This document shows positions 43,235 through 53,174 of a stretch of 64,000 nucleotides of DNA, in pieces. The notes under the pieces were generated by a model. That model searched no databases and had not been told where the DNA came from. It saw only the letters and a list, made by a program, of their open reading frames with translations. Position numbers and translations under genes: made by a program. This stretch comes from Ancylostoma caninum (lineage: Eukaryota; Nematoda; Chromadorea; Rhabditida; Ancylostomatidae), in assembly GCA_037903475.1 (NCBI GenBank), contig JBAJFG010000102.1, positions 124,001 to 188,000 of the forward strand, in the 5' to 3' direction. How positions within the stretch are numbered: the stretch's first letter is position 1; the number at the start of each line of letters is the position of its first letter.

Positions 43235-43435
43235 TGATCTCATGTCTAGCTCAGTTTTTCGAAAGATTGTTGGTAATCTACAAGCACTTGAAGATCGACT
43301 CAGTTGTAAAGCAAAACTGGATCGCATCGGGGTACCTATACAAGAAAACGGCTCTCTCCTTGTCCCACCTTTCCCCAGAACGTTTCTTAAACGCGAAGGG
43401 CAAGATGACACAGTTGATAGCAGATTCCGTTTGTT
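43235..43435 (+). pseudogene. Inverted PLE N-terminal fragment (P2b)
   Basis: The plus strand encodes ALEDRLSCKAKLDRIGVPIQ and LLVPPFPRTFLKREG, equivalent to the P1 segment with VPFPRSFYKEPEP just before the RT and to the P3 segment at 54877-54695. It lies head-to-head with P2, which reads the other way, and is cut by a TTAA-family fragment at about 43437. Confidence 0.75.
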
Positions 43436-43436
43436 T

Positions 43437-43497
43437 GTTGTGATCTGTGTCCCAGCTCGTGGGCCGCATTCGAGATTCCCATCTCAGTCGAACATTG
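43437..43497 (+). mobile_element. TTAA-family terminal fragment
   Basis: GTGTCCCAGCTCGTGGGCCG and ATTCGAGATTCCCATCTCAG match the left terminal 60 bases of the 44695 copy. It sits exactly between the PLE fragment and the 3' end of the RTE-2 copy. Confidence 0.6.
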
Positions 43498-44690
43498 CTA
43501 ATCGATTGACGACCCATTTGGCGATCTCTGTTTTTGCTTTTTGGATCCAAGCAGGACCACATATATTCTTGATGAAATCTAGCGATCGTTTTAGTGGTCT
43601 ACCTTGAGGTTTTCTTCCGTCCTTTGGATATCAATTCAGTATTTTCGCTGTCCACCGGCTATCATTCATGCAAGCAACGTGGCTTGTCCATTTCATTCTG
43701 CTTTTCCTGATTTCTTGGATGGCGTCACGAATTCCGGTTCTCCTTCGAATTTCTTCATTTGTGATGAGTGTGATTCTTAGCATAGCTCTTTCATTGCTTT
43801 TACGGTTGTCTTAAGCCTTCTTTCTTCATCTCTTGTTGGAGCTCATGTATTGTATTGAAGATCTCTGTTTTCCTCTTCGAGACGATTTTCGAAAGCAGGA
43901 CTTCTTTTTCTTGTCAAATTTCATTCACCCAGTTAATGTAGTCGTGAGACTTCGTCTGTGAGGTCGTTGCTAGTGCTACCTCTCGTCCAAGATTGACATA
44001 AATTCCAACTGCTTCTATGAGCTCATTTCTTAACATTATAGACATCTTTGGAGCACAATGTGACCTTATGAACTTCGTCTTCGAGCGATCTATCTTGGAA
44101 CCGACTTTTCTTCCTCCTTTTTCTAATTCCCTCAACATTTTCTGTACTGTATCGTCATTTTCTCCAAGTAGTACTAAATCGTCGGCGAATCGATAGGCGG
44201 GTGAGATGTTCTCCATCAATATTTATGCCTTTTTTTTCCAACTCAGCTTTCTTATCACCATTTCCAAGCAGGCGGAGAACAGCTTTGGTGAGATGGTATC
44301 TCCCTGATTCATCTCTTTGCTGGTTGGAATACTGATTGGTGTGTTGAAAAGTGTGATCTCCGTAGAACATCCTACATTTGCGTCCTTAAGAATTTCGATG
44401 CATTCTCGCTGAACACCCTGCTGAACAAGCGCCTGAAGTACTGCATTCAATTTGGCACTGTCAAATGCTTCTTCATAGCCCACAAAAATGCAGTAAACTG
44501 GGAGCTTGTATTCTTTTGATCTTTGAAGGATCTGTGTCAGGTAAAACAAATGATCTCTCGTGTTGAATCCTTTTCTGAATCCTGCTTGCTCTCTTCGCTG
44601 TTGTTCGTCTAAAGTCACGGTCGGCTTTCAGGTGAGGACTTCATAAAGACCTTGTGTATTTGCGAAAGAAGGCAAATCGGTCTGTAGTTC
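43498..44690 (-). pseudogene. RTE-2 LINE, minus-strand copy
   Basis: Inverted and about 97% identical by eye to 24060-25240. From right to left: NYRPICLL region, a 131-codon frame (44618-44223) with AGFRKGFNTRDHLFYLTQIL, EEAFDSAKLNAVLQAL and EMNQGDTISPKLFSACL, then a 101-codon frame (44219-43914) with AYRFADDLVLLGEN (FADD active site), then the C-terminal region with stops. The N-terminal side is cut at the TTAA (44691) by the same family of element at the same LINE position as in the plus copy. Confidence 0.88.
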
Positions 44691-44694
44691 TTAA

Positions 44695-45003
44695 AGGCAG
44701 TGTCTCAGCTCATGGGCCTCATTCGAGATTCCCATCTCAGTCGAACATACGCGAGCCGTAGAGCACGAACATGCACATGGAAACGTCCAAAACCCCATAA
44801 GTTTCGGACCTCTTTGGCAGAGAATTTCAAAATTCTCGGCCACTGGACGAGAGGATTCCGCTCCAATGTCACGCTTGGCCTTCAAAATAGGGTTTTTTTT
44901 TACTGTTTCTTCAGATAACAAGCACATTGTTGCAACCAGCGCGTCGAGTAGGACCTGATTCTGTTGATATCCCGATACCCATCATGAGGTGAGACACTGC
45001 CCT
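44695..45003. mobile_element. TTAA-family element joining RTE-2 to repeat R (309 bp)
   Basis: Starts AGGCAGTGTCTCAGCTCATG after TTAA (44691-44694) and ends CATGAGGTGAGACACTGCCCT before TTAG (45004-45007). Its left flank is the RTE-2 insertion point seen at 24060; its right flank is the repeat-R insertion point seen at 36128. The two flanks therefore come from two different insertions, suggesting a recombinant element. Confidence 0.8.
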
Positions 45004-45166
45004 TTAGTATTTGATGAGAACTGCAGCACTCATCGTGTTAACAGGTTCCAATCCGGCTTCGCTCCCGCATGCGGTGAGCTTTTCTGGACTTACTTCTAAT
45101 CAAGAAATGATACTGGGAAGGTCCGACAACCCATGTATACTGTCAAATGCAGCTGGTGATCTCAAA
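45004..45166. repeat. Dispersed repeat R, copy 2, left part
   Basis: Inverted relative to 35965-36127. It includes CCGACAACCCATGTATACTG and CCGCATGCGGTGAGC. It continues at 47820 after the 2.65-kb insertion. Confidence 0.75.
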
Positions 45167-45515
45167 CTCTGAAGTTTTTTCCCAAGTTACATGTAAGCTT
45201 TTAGGGCGGAAACAACTTACATGTAACATTTTTTTCCATTCCAACTTACTTGCGATCTTTTTCGAGCCAAAACAACTTACATGCGTGGTTTTCGAATCGA
45301 AATAACTTACATGTGATCTTATTCGAGTCAAAACAACTTACTTGTAGGGTTTTCCGTGTCAAAACAACTTACATGCAATCAATTCAAGGTTAGAACAACC
45401 TACATGTAAGTTTTCGCAGATTTGCAACTTACATGTATCCTTTTTGGAGTGAAAACAAGTTACATGTAATCTTATGGAGCCGCCACAACTTACATGTAAT
45501 CTTTTTGGAATCATT
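45167..45515. repeat. ACAACTTACATGTAAT minisatellite, left subterminal array
   Basis: About nine units of roughly 35 bases with consensus AACAACTTACATGTAATCTT followed by TTTCGAGTCAAA. ACATGT forms a short palindrome in each unit. Confidence 0.85.
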
Positions 45516-45519
45516 CTCA

Positions 45520-46010
45520 TGCGTGCACCGACCGCGCTCGGTCGGTCGACTCGTTGATCCGACTAACGCTCCTGTCGCCGGCCGATCTCGCTACTTTTCT
45601 GCTAATCCTAGCTGGTATTCCTGCGTTATTCTTGCACTATCCTCCTTCCTGGTGGAAGAACTAATCGTTCTCTTAGCACTTCTGTGGCGAGGTGCGCAAT
45701 TTTTCTGGACCAACGCAACCGTCAAAGGTAAATTCTCGTTGTCGCGGATTAGCGATTGATTGGAGGGATCACGCGTGTCACAAGTGATCCTCACCTCGCC
45801 TTCAGATTTGTTCTCGTCCCAGCGGCAGGGATAAAGCCTTTTGTTTAAAATCTTGCCGCCTCACTAGGTCTATTCATTTCTCTGCTTGCTTCTAAGTATG
45901 GATACTCCTCTAGCGCCTGCACTGCTCCTCTTGCTGTTCAGATCCGTCGCGGGACAGGATAGATATCGGTGCGTCCCCGCCCTCGGCTGACGATCTTGAC
46001 CATGCGGTGG
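45520..46010. other. Probable 5' non-coding part of the CR1-type remnant
   Basis: Contains a strong short hairpin (ACCGACCGCGCTCGGTCGGT near 45527-45546) and Ser/Leu-rich frames without motifs. Position before the ORF1 remnant suggests an untranslated leader, but this is inference. Confidence 0.3.
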
Positions 46011-46012
46011 AG

Positions 46013-46800
46013 ATGGTAGTAAACGACGTCTCATTGCCAGCGCATCTCAGGACGGTAGTGAACCATCTTCTTCAATCCAAGGATCAGTTTGCCAATCTGA
46101 TGGAGAAAAATCGTGAGCTTATTGCGGAGGTTGATAGAGTTCGAAAGAAAACTCTGACTTGGTAAACGAGAACACTTCCTTGCGATCAGAAATTGGCAAT
46201 CTTAGGACCGAATTAGCACGTATTCAGCATTCTCCTCTAAAACAGCTGGATAATACTAGAACTGTATCTCCTTGTTCTTGTGAGGAAATCGAACGGAAAC
46301 GTTCAATTGTGATAGCTGGTTGTACTGAGTGTGATGCGAATTTGTCATCTACTAGGGTCATTCATGATAATAATTGTGTACGAAGAATTCTTGATCACCT
46401 ATCGTTTCAATGTCATCCGGTAGCTATCTATCGAATGGGCCGCCACAATCCAAATAGGCCACGTTTAATTAAAGTTACCCTCCTCATACTTTGCCTCTTT
46501 AACACTGCGTCGGGCCCCTAAACTCAGATCCTTCTCGGTACAGGGTATCTTTATAAGGCCATCATTACCCAAGTGGGAGAGGGAGCGACTTAGGAGCCTG
46601 AGGCTGTCACGTTTTTCTTCTCATGCTGGTGCCGTCTCCTGTTCCGTTGCTACTGCCTCTCAAGCTCCGCGTGATTCGTAGCCATCTGATCTTCCGCAGT
46701 CAATACCTCTGCACGTGACCAACTCCTCCAATGTTTCTATGACCCCTGACCATTCGGGAAACGATCTCTTTGCTAGCGCCTGCAACACATAATAGCGACA
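46013..46800 (+). pseudogene. CR1-type LINE ORF1 remnant
   Basis: Frame 46013-46168 begins MVVNDVSLPAHLRTVVNHLL and passes by a frameshift near 46160 into frame 46159-46521, where a coiled-coil-like stretch (NENTSLRSEIGNLRTELARI) leads to KRSIVIAGCTECDANLSS and HPVAIYRMGRHNPNRPRLIKV. The latter is the nucleic-acid-binding ORF1p block (..YRMGR..RPRLVKV..) of nematode CR1-like LINEs. Later pieces (VFIRPSLPKWERERLRSLR) follow in another frame near 46545. No reverse transcriptase follows. ORF1p acts as an RNA-binding chaperone. Confidence 0.7.
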
Positions 46801-47034
46801 TATTCCAGAGTTCAGCGGTAAATAGTGTAACATCCATGTGATTGCGTCCCCCATCCCGTTTCCTTCAGTGTTGCGCTCACTTCATTCTCACCCCATTTCT
46901 GTCTGGCCACACCGCACCCTCCTCTTTTGTATGTTCGATCTATTCTTATCACCAAATCAACCAGAGCGGGCAAAAGAAATGAATCATTTCCTGTTGTCAT
47001 TAGATGTTGAATCGGTGACACATAGCTATTCCTA

Positions 47035-47212
47035 CAGTCCTTGTCGGAAAGATAGACGGATTCCGTCACTGCAGAAACGCGGCGGGACCTCAAAGATGGG
47101 TGCGGAGAGTGCATGCTCCAAGTGAGAGGGTCCAGTAGGTCCCTCCGCGATTCTGCGACCGCGACGATATGAAACCGCACGCGCAGTCCGTCTATCTTTT
47201 CGACAAGGACTG
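47035..47212. mobile_element. CAGT-type MITE (178 bp)
   Basis: Starts CAGTCCTTGTCGGAAAGATA and ends TATCTTTTCGACAAGGACTG, inverted repeats of about 26 bp, flanked by TA at 47033-47034 and 47213-47214. TA duplication with CAGT ends is typical of Tc1-like elements. Non-coding. Confidence 0.8.
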
Positions 47213-47339
47213 TATCTGGCCAAAATAAATTCTGACAGAAATGAGGTTGGTCTTCTTTGATTGGTAGAGCGCCAAACTAGTTAAAGCTGTGAAAAGAGGC
47301 CGAAGAAAAGTCCGAGTTGGCTACAAGCCTTTTCAGATG

Positions 47340-47408
47340 AAGGAATTCGAGCGAAGCGAGCATGAGTAGAGGTCTGGAAGTGCGGCGTCAGCCGGACGGC
47401 CAGACTGG
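47340..47408 (+). mobile_element. Helitron-like 3' end 2
   Basis: Hairpin GTGCGGCGTCAGCCGGAC (47380-47397; one mismatch), GGCCAGA, then CTGG before T (47405-47408). Upstream GAGCGAAGCGAGCATGAGTA is shared with the other Helitron ends in the window. The start of the element was not located. Confidence 0.6.
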
Positions 47409-47534
47409 TATTAATAAATTCTATAAATTTATATGAGTATACCAATATTTTTTCTCAAATACAAAGCAACCTATAAGCTCTGCTGGTCTTCGTAGGACAA
47501 AATTTGCTCTGGATAGATTTAACTTTCGCTATTC

Positions 47535-47760
47535 CTCTTGCTTACATGTAAGCTTTTTGTAAGCTTGTATGTAAGCTTTTGTAAGCTTACGTGTAAGCTT
47601 TTTGTAATTTTGTATGTAACCTTTTCGTAAGCTTACATGTAAGCTTTTTGTAAGTTTGTATGTAATCTTTTTGTAAGTTTGTATGTAAGCTTTTTGTAAG
47701 CTTACATGTAATCTTTTGGAAACAGAAACAACTTACATGCGGTCTTATCGCTAACTTGCG
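47535..47760. repeat. TGTAAGCTTTTTGTAAG minisatellite, right subterminal array
   Basis: About ten units of 20-30 bases alternating GTAAGCTTACATGTAAGCTT and TTTGTAAGTTTGTATGTAA. It mirrors the left array of the 45167-47819 element and explains the Lys/Thr/Gln-rich minus-strand frames. Confidence 0.85.
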
Positions 47761-47819
47761 TGAAGCCTTCATGTAAGCTAGGAATAAAATCGCATGTAAC
47801 TTGGGAAAAAATTTCAGAG

Positions 47820-48190
47820 AATACGTTTCTTTTATCTGCTGCGGAGTTCTCTGGAGTTCTGAGGAGTGAAGAGTTACGTGGCATGGTTCCAGCTTGCATA
47901 GACCGGCCAAATCTGACTTTCGAGTTTTACTCTGCTAAAAATGTGCGCGAGAACTATTTCAAACATGTCAACTAATTGAACTTAATCAGTACTCCTGAAA
48001 TTTTTTAGGGTCCAGATAAGTTTCTGCGATCTTCTTGCAGAATATATCCAACAAATCAAATTTTGGCTGCCTTGCTCAAGCTGGAATAATGCCATAATGC
48101 CAAGTAACTCTCTAGAGAGAACTCCGCAGCAGAAAAGGAGAACGCATTTGAGTTCAGCAAACTGTATTCGACAGTATACATTTCCTTACG
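47820..48190. repeat. Dispersed repeat R, copy 2 right part and copy 3
   Basis: 47820-47990 continues copy 2 (AATACGTTTCTTTTATCTGC). At about 47998 the sequence turns around, and 48000-48185 is copy 3 in the opposite orientation (GAGAACTCCGCAGCAG). Copy 3 has CGCATTTGAGTTCAGC where the 2.65-kb element sits in copy 2, i.e. a second empty site. Confidence 0.7.
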
Positions 48191-48335
48191 CGTTGTAGGA
48201 CCCCCCTAGCATCCTTCCCTTGTAAGCAGGTCTGTTTGTGTAGAAGGGGACGGAATCAAGAGTGCCAAGTTCTGTGTGGCTCTCATTATAACAGATTTGA
48301 AAGACAACATTAGTAATTACATTAACACCGCAACA

Positions 48336-48392
48336 TTCTTAGTTGAAAGGCTATGTGCGAGTGGTTTTTAGCGATCCGCACGTAGCCTTTGT
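48336..48392. repeat. Short hairpin with GTGGTTTTTAGC loop
   Basis: GAAAGGCTATGTGCG and CGCACGTAGCCTTT pair around AGTGGTTTTTAGCGATC. The reverse complement of the loop (GCTAAAAACCAC) is the loop of the much larger hairpin at 40933-41143. Confidence 0.65.
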
Positions 48393-49535
48393 ACTGGGTT
48401 ACACTGAAAAATCCCTGGGGTACGTTTACACCACGTCTGCTGCACAATTTGAGAAAAATCAATAAATGTGGTGCAAAGTGGCCATCAGATTCGTGATCAG
48501 CGCGGTAGATAACCCCAGTATGTCCTCTTCGATCCGGATTGGAACTAAACTTAGGGAAGAATACTAATTTATCGGTCAATGAAATCAATCGATAAATCGA
48601 TATCCATATCCATACTATCTGGTGAATCGTGTCCCAGGTCCTCCGCCAGATTCGGATAGTATCCGATACTTCCATGCACCTTTCTTCGCCCCCTCGCCTT
48701 CACCTCGCTTACAGGCCTTGTCATCTTTTGAATTTGGAGCCACACTGGCTGGCTTGATTTTTGAAAAAAAAAGGTGCCGTAAAGGTTGCTACATACAGGG
48801 AACTCCATTCGCAGACGAGGCTCGGGACCGCTCCGCGGCTCTCTTGGGCAGAGACATGGGCGCTCTGCATACTCATGTACACTGCTGCACCCGCCCGGCA
48901 GCGATTTTCCCACTAGTTTGGTTCCAGCGCAACAGAGAACCCGTTCGGCAGCGATTTCCCCACTAGAGGGTGTTTGGCGTAGCAACGGACGCTTGGGTAG
49001 CGATTTTCGCACTAGAGCGCGCCCGGTGGAGCAACGGATCCGTTATCTGTTCAAAGTCATTCAATTTAAAAAAATGCCATGTTTAGGAACGCTTTCGATA
49101 GTTTCGTGCTACAGAAAGAGGATCTCGGAACTGATGACCGCTGCACGTCGCATGATCAATATTTTTTGTTATTAGTTATTAATTAATCGTTTCTTGAATT
49201 TGTATAGTCACTGCCTTTTGTTTGTTTTCAGTGTTTTTTTTTTGCGTATTTGAGATGATGTCGCTATTTCTGTTGTAATATCTGAGCAGGATTAAGGAAA
49301 TAATAAACGTAAATGCTTTAAAAATGGTGTTTTGTCGTTGTTATTGCTTAAATCTATGTTTTATTCATGGAAAAGAGTTCACCGCAGTTCTTTGAATGGT
49401 TTACCGGGCAGGCCTAATTCGCATACCGGGGAAGCCGCGGACACACACCGGTCAGGCCGCATTTATAACACGGGGCAGGCCGACTAAGGTGCTGGCGTCT
49501 TTCCGGTATCTGAATGCGGCCAACCCGGTTAACGT
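48393..49535. other. No gene recognised
   Basis: Mixed-composition sequence with a GC-rich repetitive stretch (48880-49040, GGCAGCGATTTTCCCACTAG recurring as GGCAGCGATTTCCCCACTAG and variants). Several overlapping frames are open in it, but none shows a motif. Confidence 0.35.
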
Positions 49536-49583
49536 GTCTGAGATGGGAATCTCGAACGCGGCCCATGAGCTGAGACACTGCCC
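49536..49583 (+). mobile_element. TTAA-family terminal fragment
   Basis: CTGAGATGGGAATCTCGAAC and CATGAGCTGAGACACTGCCC followed by TTAA at 49584-49587. Only the last 50 bases of the element remain or can be recognised. Confidence 0.6.
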
Positions 49584-49589
49584 TTAATA

Positions 49590-52182
49590 TTAGGTTGTTA
49601 CATAAGTTTCCGCTGTTTTTGCACAGGGATTATTGAACGCTTGTAATAAATCACAGTTAATTTTAATTGGCATTTTATGTGTGTGTGTGCAAGAGAACCA
49701 GCCCCTACCTAAAAAATCTGATTAAATCACGATGTTCAGGGTGCCAATTTATGTATGAAAGTGTGCAAACTTCGGTTTTACCTCAATTTACAGGTGTTTT
49801 AGTCCACCCTACGTAGCTCTGAAAATCCACAGTTGTTCACATCGCACTGAGAATGAATGAGTCCTGGTGTTTATTTGTCTGCGTTTCTCAAGTCACGTAA
49901 AGGACGACATGCGGATGAGTACGGCTCAGAGAGAAGGGATCGAGCCAGATAGACGGATTACAGATAGGAAGCTGGGAGCATTATGGGAAACGGGCTACTG
50001 CTATGGGGAGGCGGCCGTTACTTGTGACTGTCAATTGTCAGGAGGCCCTAGTTGACCGCTAGCTGTCAGCAAGGAGTCTTCATGTGCCTTATCGTGAGCG
50101 GAACACTCGTCTACCAGAATTGCATAAAGGTATTCCTTACACCCATTCCTCCTTATTAATCTGGATTAGTCCCTACTTTTGTTCATCTGAGCCGGAGAAG
50201 GACAAAGCGATGCGCTGGGCCATTATTATCATCGTGAGGTCACCACCGGAGTTAGTTTCTCTATCTTTCCTGCTGTTCATCACCTTTAAACAAGGAATAA
50301 TGGTTAAAGAAGTCACTGTACCAGTTGTTTCTTCGTGCTGTATAATATGACCTGCGCAGAGCGCTTCACACAAGTAATACTAGTTGTGCTTCAGAAGCTG
50401 TACTCTAAGATTTGAATTCGTGCCACAAGTTATTGAAAGTGATCAGAGAACTAGAGGACAATAGCAAAAGTGCTTTCACCATTCTAATGATGCTTCAACC
50501 GCTTTCAAGATGGATCCATTTGCATTGCATAGCAAGGGCCGCCTCTACATGGGCCGAGTTGTTCGGCCACACTGATTGCGGCCTGACCGCCACTGTAATT
50601 GACAGTCACAAGTAAATTATACACCCACTGCTATGGAGCAGATACGATGGCATCCAGTAGTGAGGAAAATGGCACTATACGGGGCCCTAGCTTTGAGAGT
50701 GGTGCGCCAGTGTCAATTGTGGGAGGGATGCCATGCCACTGAGCGGTTCACGCATGCAAGAGTAGTGCACCAGCGTCCAAAAGTGGAGGAGAGGGGTCCT
50801 TGCTGCGATAAGGGTGCATCGACATCCAAATGTGGAGGAGCGACAGGAGACGGGACCAGTGCTGTGATAAGGATGCGCCGGCGCTTAAAACTGCAGAAAC
50901 GCCGCGACACGTGATCATTTCTGAATGAACGATGTGCCGACGCCCGCTTCGCTCTTCCCTCCTACATAAGCGACCTGGATGTGAATTGTGTTCTTCCACA
51001 TTCTCCTCCCACATCCTAATTCATTCGTCCGGGAATCGACCACCGCCTTCATTCTCCTCATATACACCTGTAGACCCTTATCATTCGAATTACCACAACT
51101 GCCATATAAACATGAATCATTCAAGTGATCATATGAACTGAATTGGTCACACAATTATTCATAGATGAGAATGCGAGCGAAGCAAGCATCAATAGAAGTC
51201 TGGAGGTCCGACATTAGCCGGACAGCCAGATTGGTGATTCCTGATTACATTATGCATATTTATTTATTTAATGCACCAGGAGAGCGCTTACAGATAAAAC
51301 GTTCGTGGTAAGCCACTAGTAATATTGAGGAACCTTGGGTAAGCTAAGAAAAGTAGGCAATGATGCATGTACTGATATATGGCCACATGCCGTTTTAAAA
51401 TGTATAATCCCATTAACATTACGGAATATAAAGCATATTTTTCCATCTTGATTTGAAAATTTAACTAACTTTGAAGTGAACCCCTCAAGAACGCAAATTT
51501 GGTAACTGTACTTGCACGAGGAATTATTTTAACATAACGTTGCATGAGGCTAACCAAATCTGGGTCGAGTAATCTCGAGGCAATTCTTATTCCACCTGTT
51601 GCGATACCTCAGCATTTTATTGTGGAGTGATCTCAAGCACAATCACCAAACATGGTAACTCGAAATTTTAGTTCTATCGTTTTTCATCCTGAAGCTGGAG
51701 CATATTGATGTGGGGTTTCTTCCACTGTGGCTATGAACATCAATCGTTTGCGAACACTAGTCGGTAGAAATTTGAGACAAATTCCAAGTGCTCTGTGGAA
51801 ATCACACCATTTTGCAAAACTGCGAGAGCCCCTTAATTTTGTTTGTCGAACTCCCTGGAATGACGAGGAGCTTTCAAGATAATATCAAAATGCCCCCTAT
51901 GTAGCACAAAATAGCCTAACCAAGCGCCAAATACCACATCACAGAAGCGGCTACTGTTAGAAAACCGAATCGCCAAACTCAGTAACCTCCATCACTGCCT
52001 GACTCAGATCTTCGCTTCATAGTCCACGGATTACCCGGAGCAGCATAGTCGGGCTCCTGCTGTAAAAACGGCAAAAGACTAGCGACTGTCGTGACTTCTT
52101 TCGGTATCTATCGTTTTTTGATTTTTATAAAACTTTTTTTGTCAAGAATTCCAAAACAGCGGAAACTTATGTAACAACCTAA
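49590..52182. mobile_element. 2.6-kb element with mariner-like terminal repeats
   Basis: Starts TTAGGTTGTTACATAAGTTT and ends AAACTTATGTAACAACCTAA, inverted repeats of about 30 bp, flanked by TA at 49588-49589 and 52183-52184. The terminus resembles cecropia-type mariners. The interior holds no recognisable transposase, and includes a Helitron 3' end and minisatellite (50690-51235), so a Helitron probably inserted within it. Twice the usual mariner length. Confidence 0.75.
50690..51235 (+). mobile_element. Helitron-like 3' end 3 with minisatellite
   Basis: Minisatellite 50690-50900 (GCGCCAGTGTC, GCACCAGCGTCCAAAAGTGG, GCATCGACATCCAAATGTGG) is followed at 51207-51224 by hairpin GTCCGACATTAGCCGGAC, then AGCCAGA and TTGG before T (51232-51235). 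The CTRR terminus carries one substitution. Confidence 0.55.
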
Positions 52183-52683
52183 TAGAAGAGAGAAGGAGCT
52201 ATGCAATTGCATTCAGTGTGGTTGACAGTGTTAGTGGAAGTTAGTGGTTCTTATTCAAATGAAAAATCGCACGAACGTATTCCCCAACCCAATAACAAGA
52301 CAGAGAATAAGCTCTGACTAATCTGATATTGTCTTTGCAAGAACTTACATAGATATTGAACCTGTTTACTTCTAAAAATGTATAGTACAACTTATGTTGG
52401 ATGTGTGCGTTTGGTGAACGTGCGTCTATACAGCGGAGATTAGGCCCATTCGTAGCCCTGACGCCGCTCAGACGGTGGCTTGACGCACATGTTTGCTGCC
52501 TTTCTACAGCGGCTTTCGTCATTCAACACGTGCATGTCCGGTCCTGCTGAAACACTATTCTCAAATAGATGCATGCGTATGACGCGCAACTGGAGTAAGC
52601 ATCGAGAATGAAGTGCCCTGGTCACAAAATATCGATGGTAATTGTGTTGTCCAACGTTTCCTGCATAAAGTACTGTCAATGTA

Positions 52684-52952
52684 CAGTGGACGGCAATGGC
52701 GGTGGCCCATCCACGGCCCAAAAAAGACGCAGCGCGACCGCGCCGCGCGCGCAGTAACCGAGTTTTCTGCTGCTGTTATACTATTTCTAGCGGCTTTTCT
52801 ACCCAATTTTAAGCACTTCCGACCAAATCGGGAAGAAAAGAGCTTAGAAGTACCATTACGGCGGCAAACGACACCGATCTCGGCATGCGCGGCGCGGTCG
52901 CGTTGTGTCCTTCTCGAGGCCGCAGATGGGCCACCGCCATTGCCGTCTACTG
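52684..52952. mobile_element. CAGT-type MITE with 70-bp inverted ends (269 bp)
   Basis: Starts CAGTGGACGGCAATGGCGGT and ends with the near complement (CCATTGCCGTCTACTG). It is flanked by TA at 52682-52683 and 52953-52954. The inverted similarity extends for about 70 bases into CGCGACCGCGCCGCGC. A more decayed relative lies at 63300-63570. It is Tc1-like by ends and target; no transposase. Confidence 0.82.
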
Positions 52953-53138
52953 TAATTGACATAATTTTGAACCAGTATAATAATAATAAATCGATGGCAA
53001 AAATTGCCAGGAAAATCTTTAGGTTTGGTTTTTCCCTCGAATACAAAAACATTATAAAGTCCGGTCGTCATTGAACTCGGCGTAGTAGTCAGTTGGTAAA
53101 CTTATTAGCCGAACACGAGGTTAGCAATACTCTTTATT

Positions 53139-53174
53139 GGACAACGTTCCGGCGGCTTCGCCTTCTTCAGCGCC
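53139..53174 (-). ncRNA. Hammerhead-ribozyme-like motif of PLE P3
   Basis: The minus strand reads CTGAAGA (one change from CUGAUGA), A, GGC-GAAGCC-GCC as stem II, then GGAACGTTGTCC. Outer stem pairing is weakened by mutation relative to P1 and P2. Confidence 0.45.

Larger units (their letters stand above)
45167..47819. mobile_element. 2.65-kb terminal-inverted-repeat element
   Basis: Starts CTCTGAAGTTTTTTCCCAAG and ends with the near complement (CTTGGGAAAAAATTTCAGAG); the inverted similarity extends into TTACATGTAAGC. Flanking AA at 45165-45166 and 47820-47821 is a 2-bp duplication when compared with the empty site at 35963-35978. The interior carries subterminal minisatellites on both sides, a CR1-type ORF1 remnant, a CAGT-type MITE and a Helitron 3' end. 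No transposase was recognised. Confidence 0.8.

Noticed and set aside
45167..45515. ACATGTAA array as a CRISPR array
   Set aside because: Units are degenerate, there is no constant repeat with unique spacers, and the genome is eukaryotic.
47587..47910. Lys/Thr/Gln-rich 107-codon ORF
   Set aside because: It is a translation of the subterminal TGTAAGC minisatellite, not an antimicrobial or structural protein.
52613..53074. 153- and 163-codon overlapping ORFs at 52.6-53.07 kb
   Set aside because: They run through the palindromic MITE at 52684-52952, which makes both strands open; no domain is visible.
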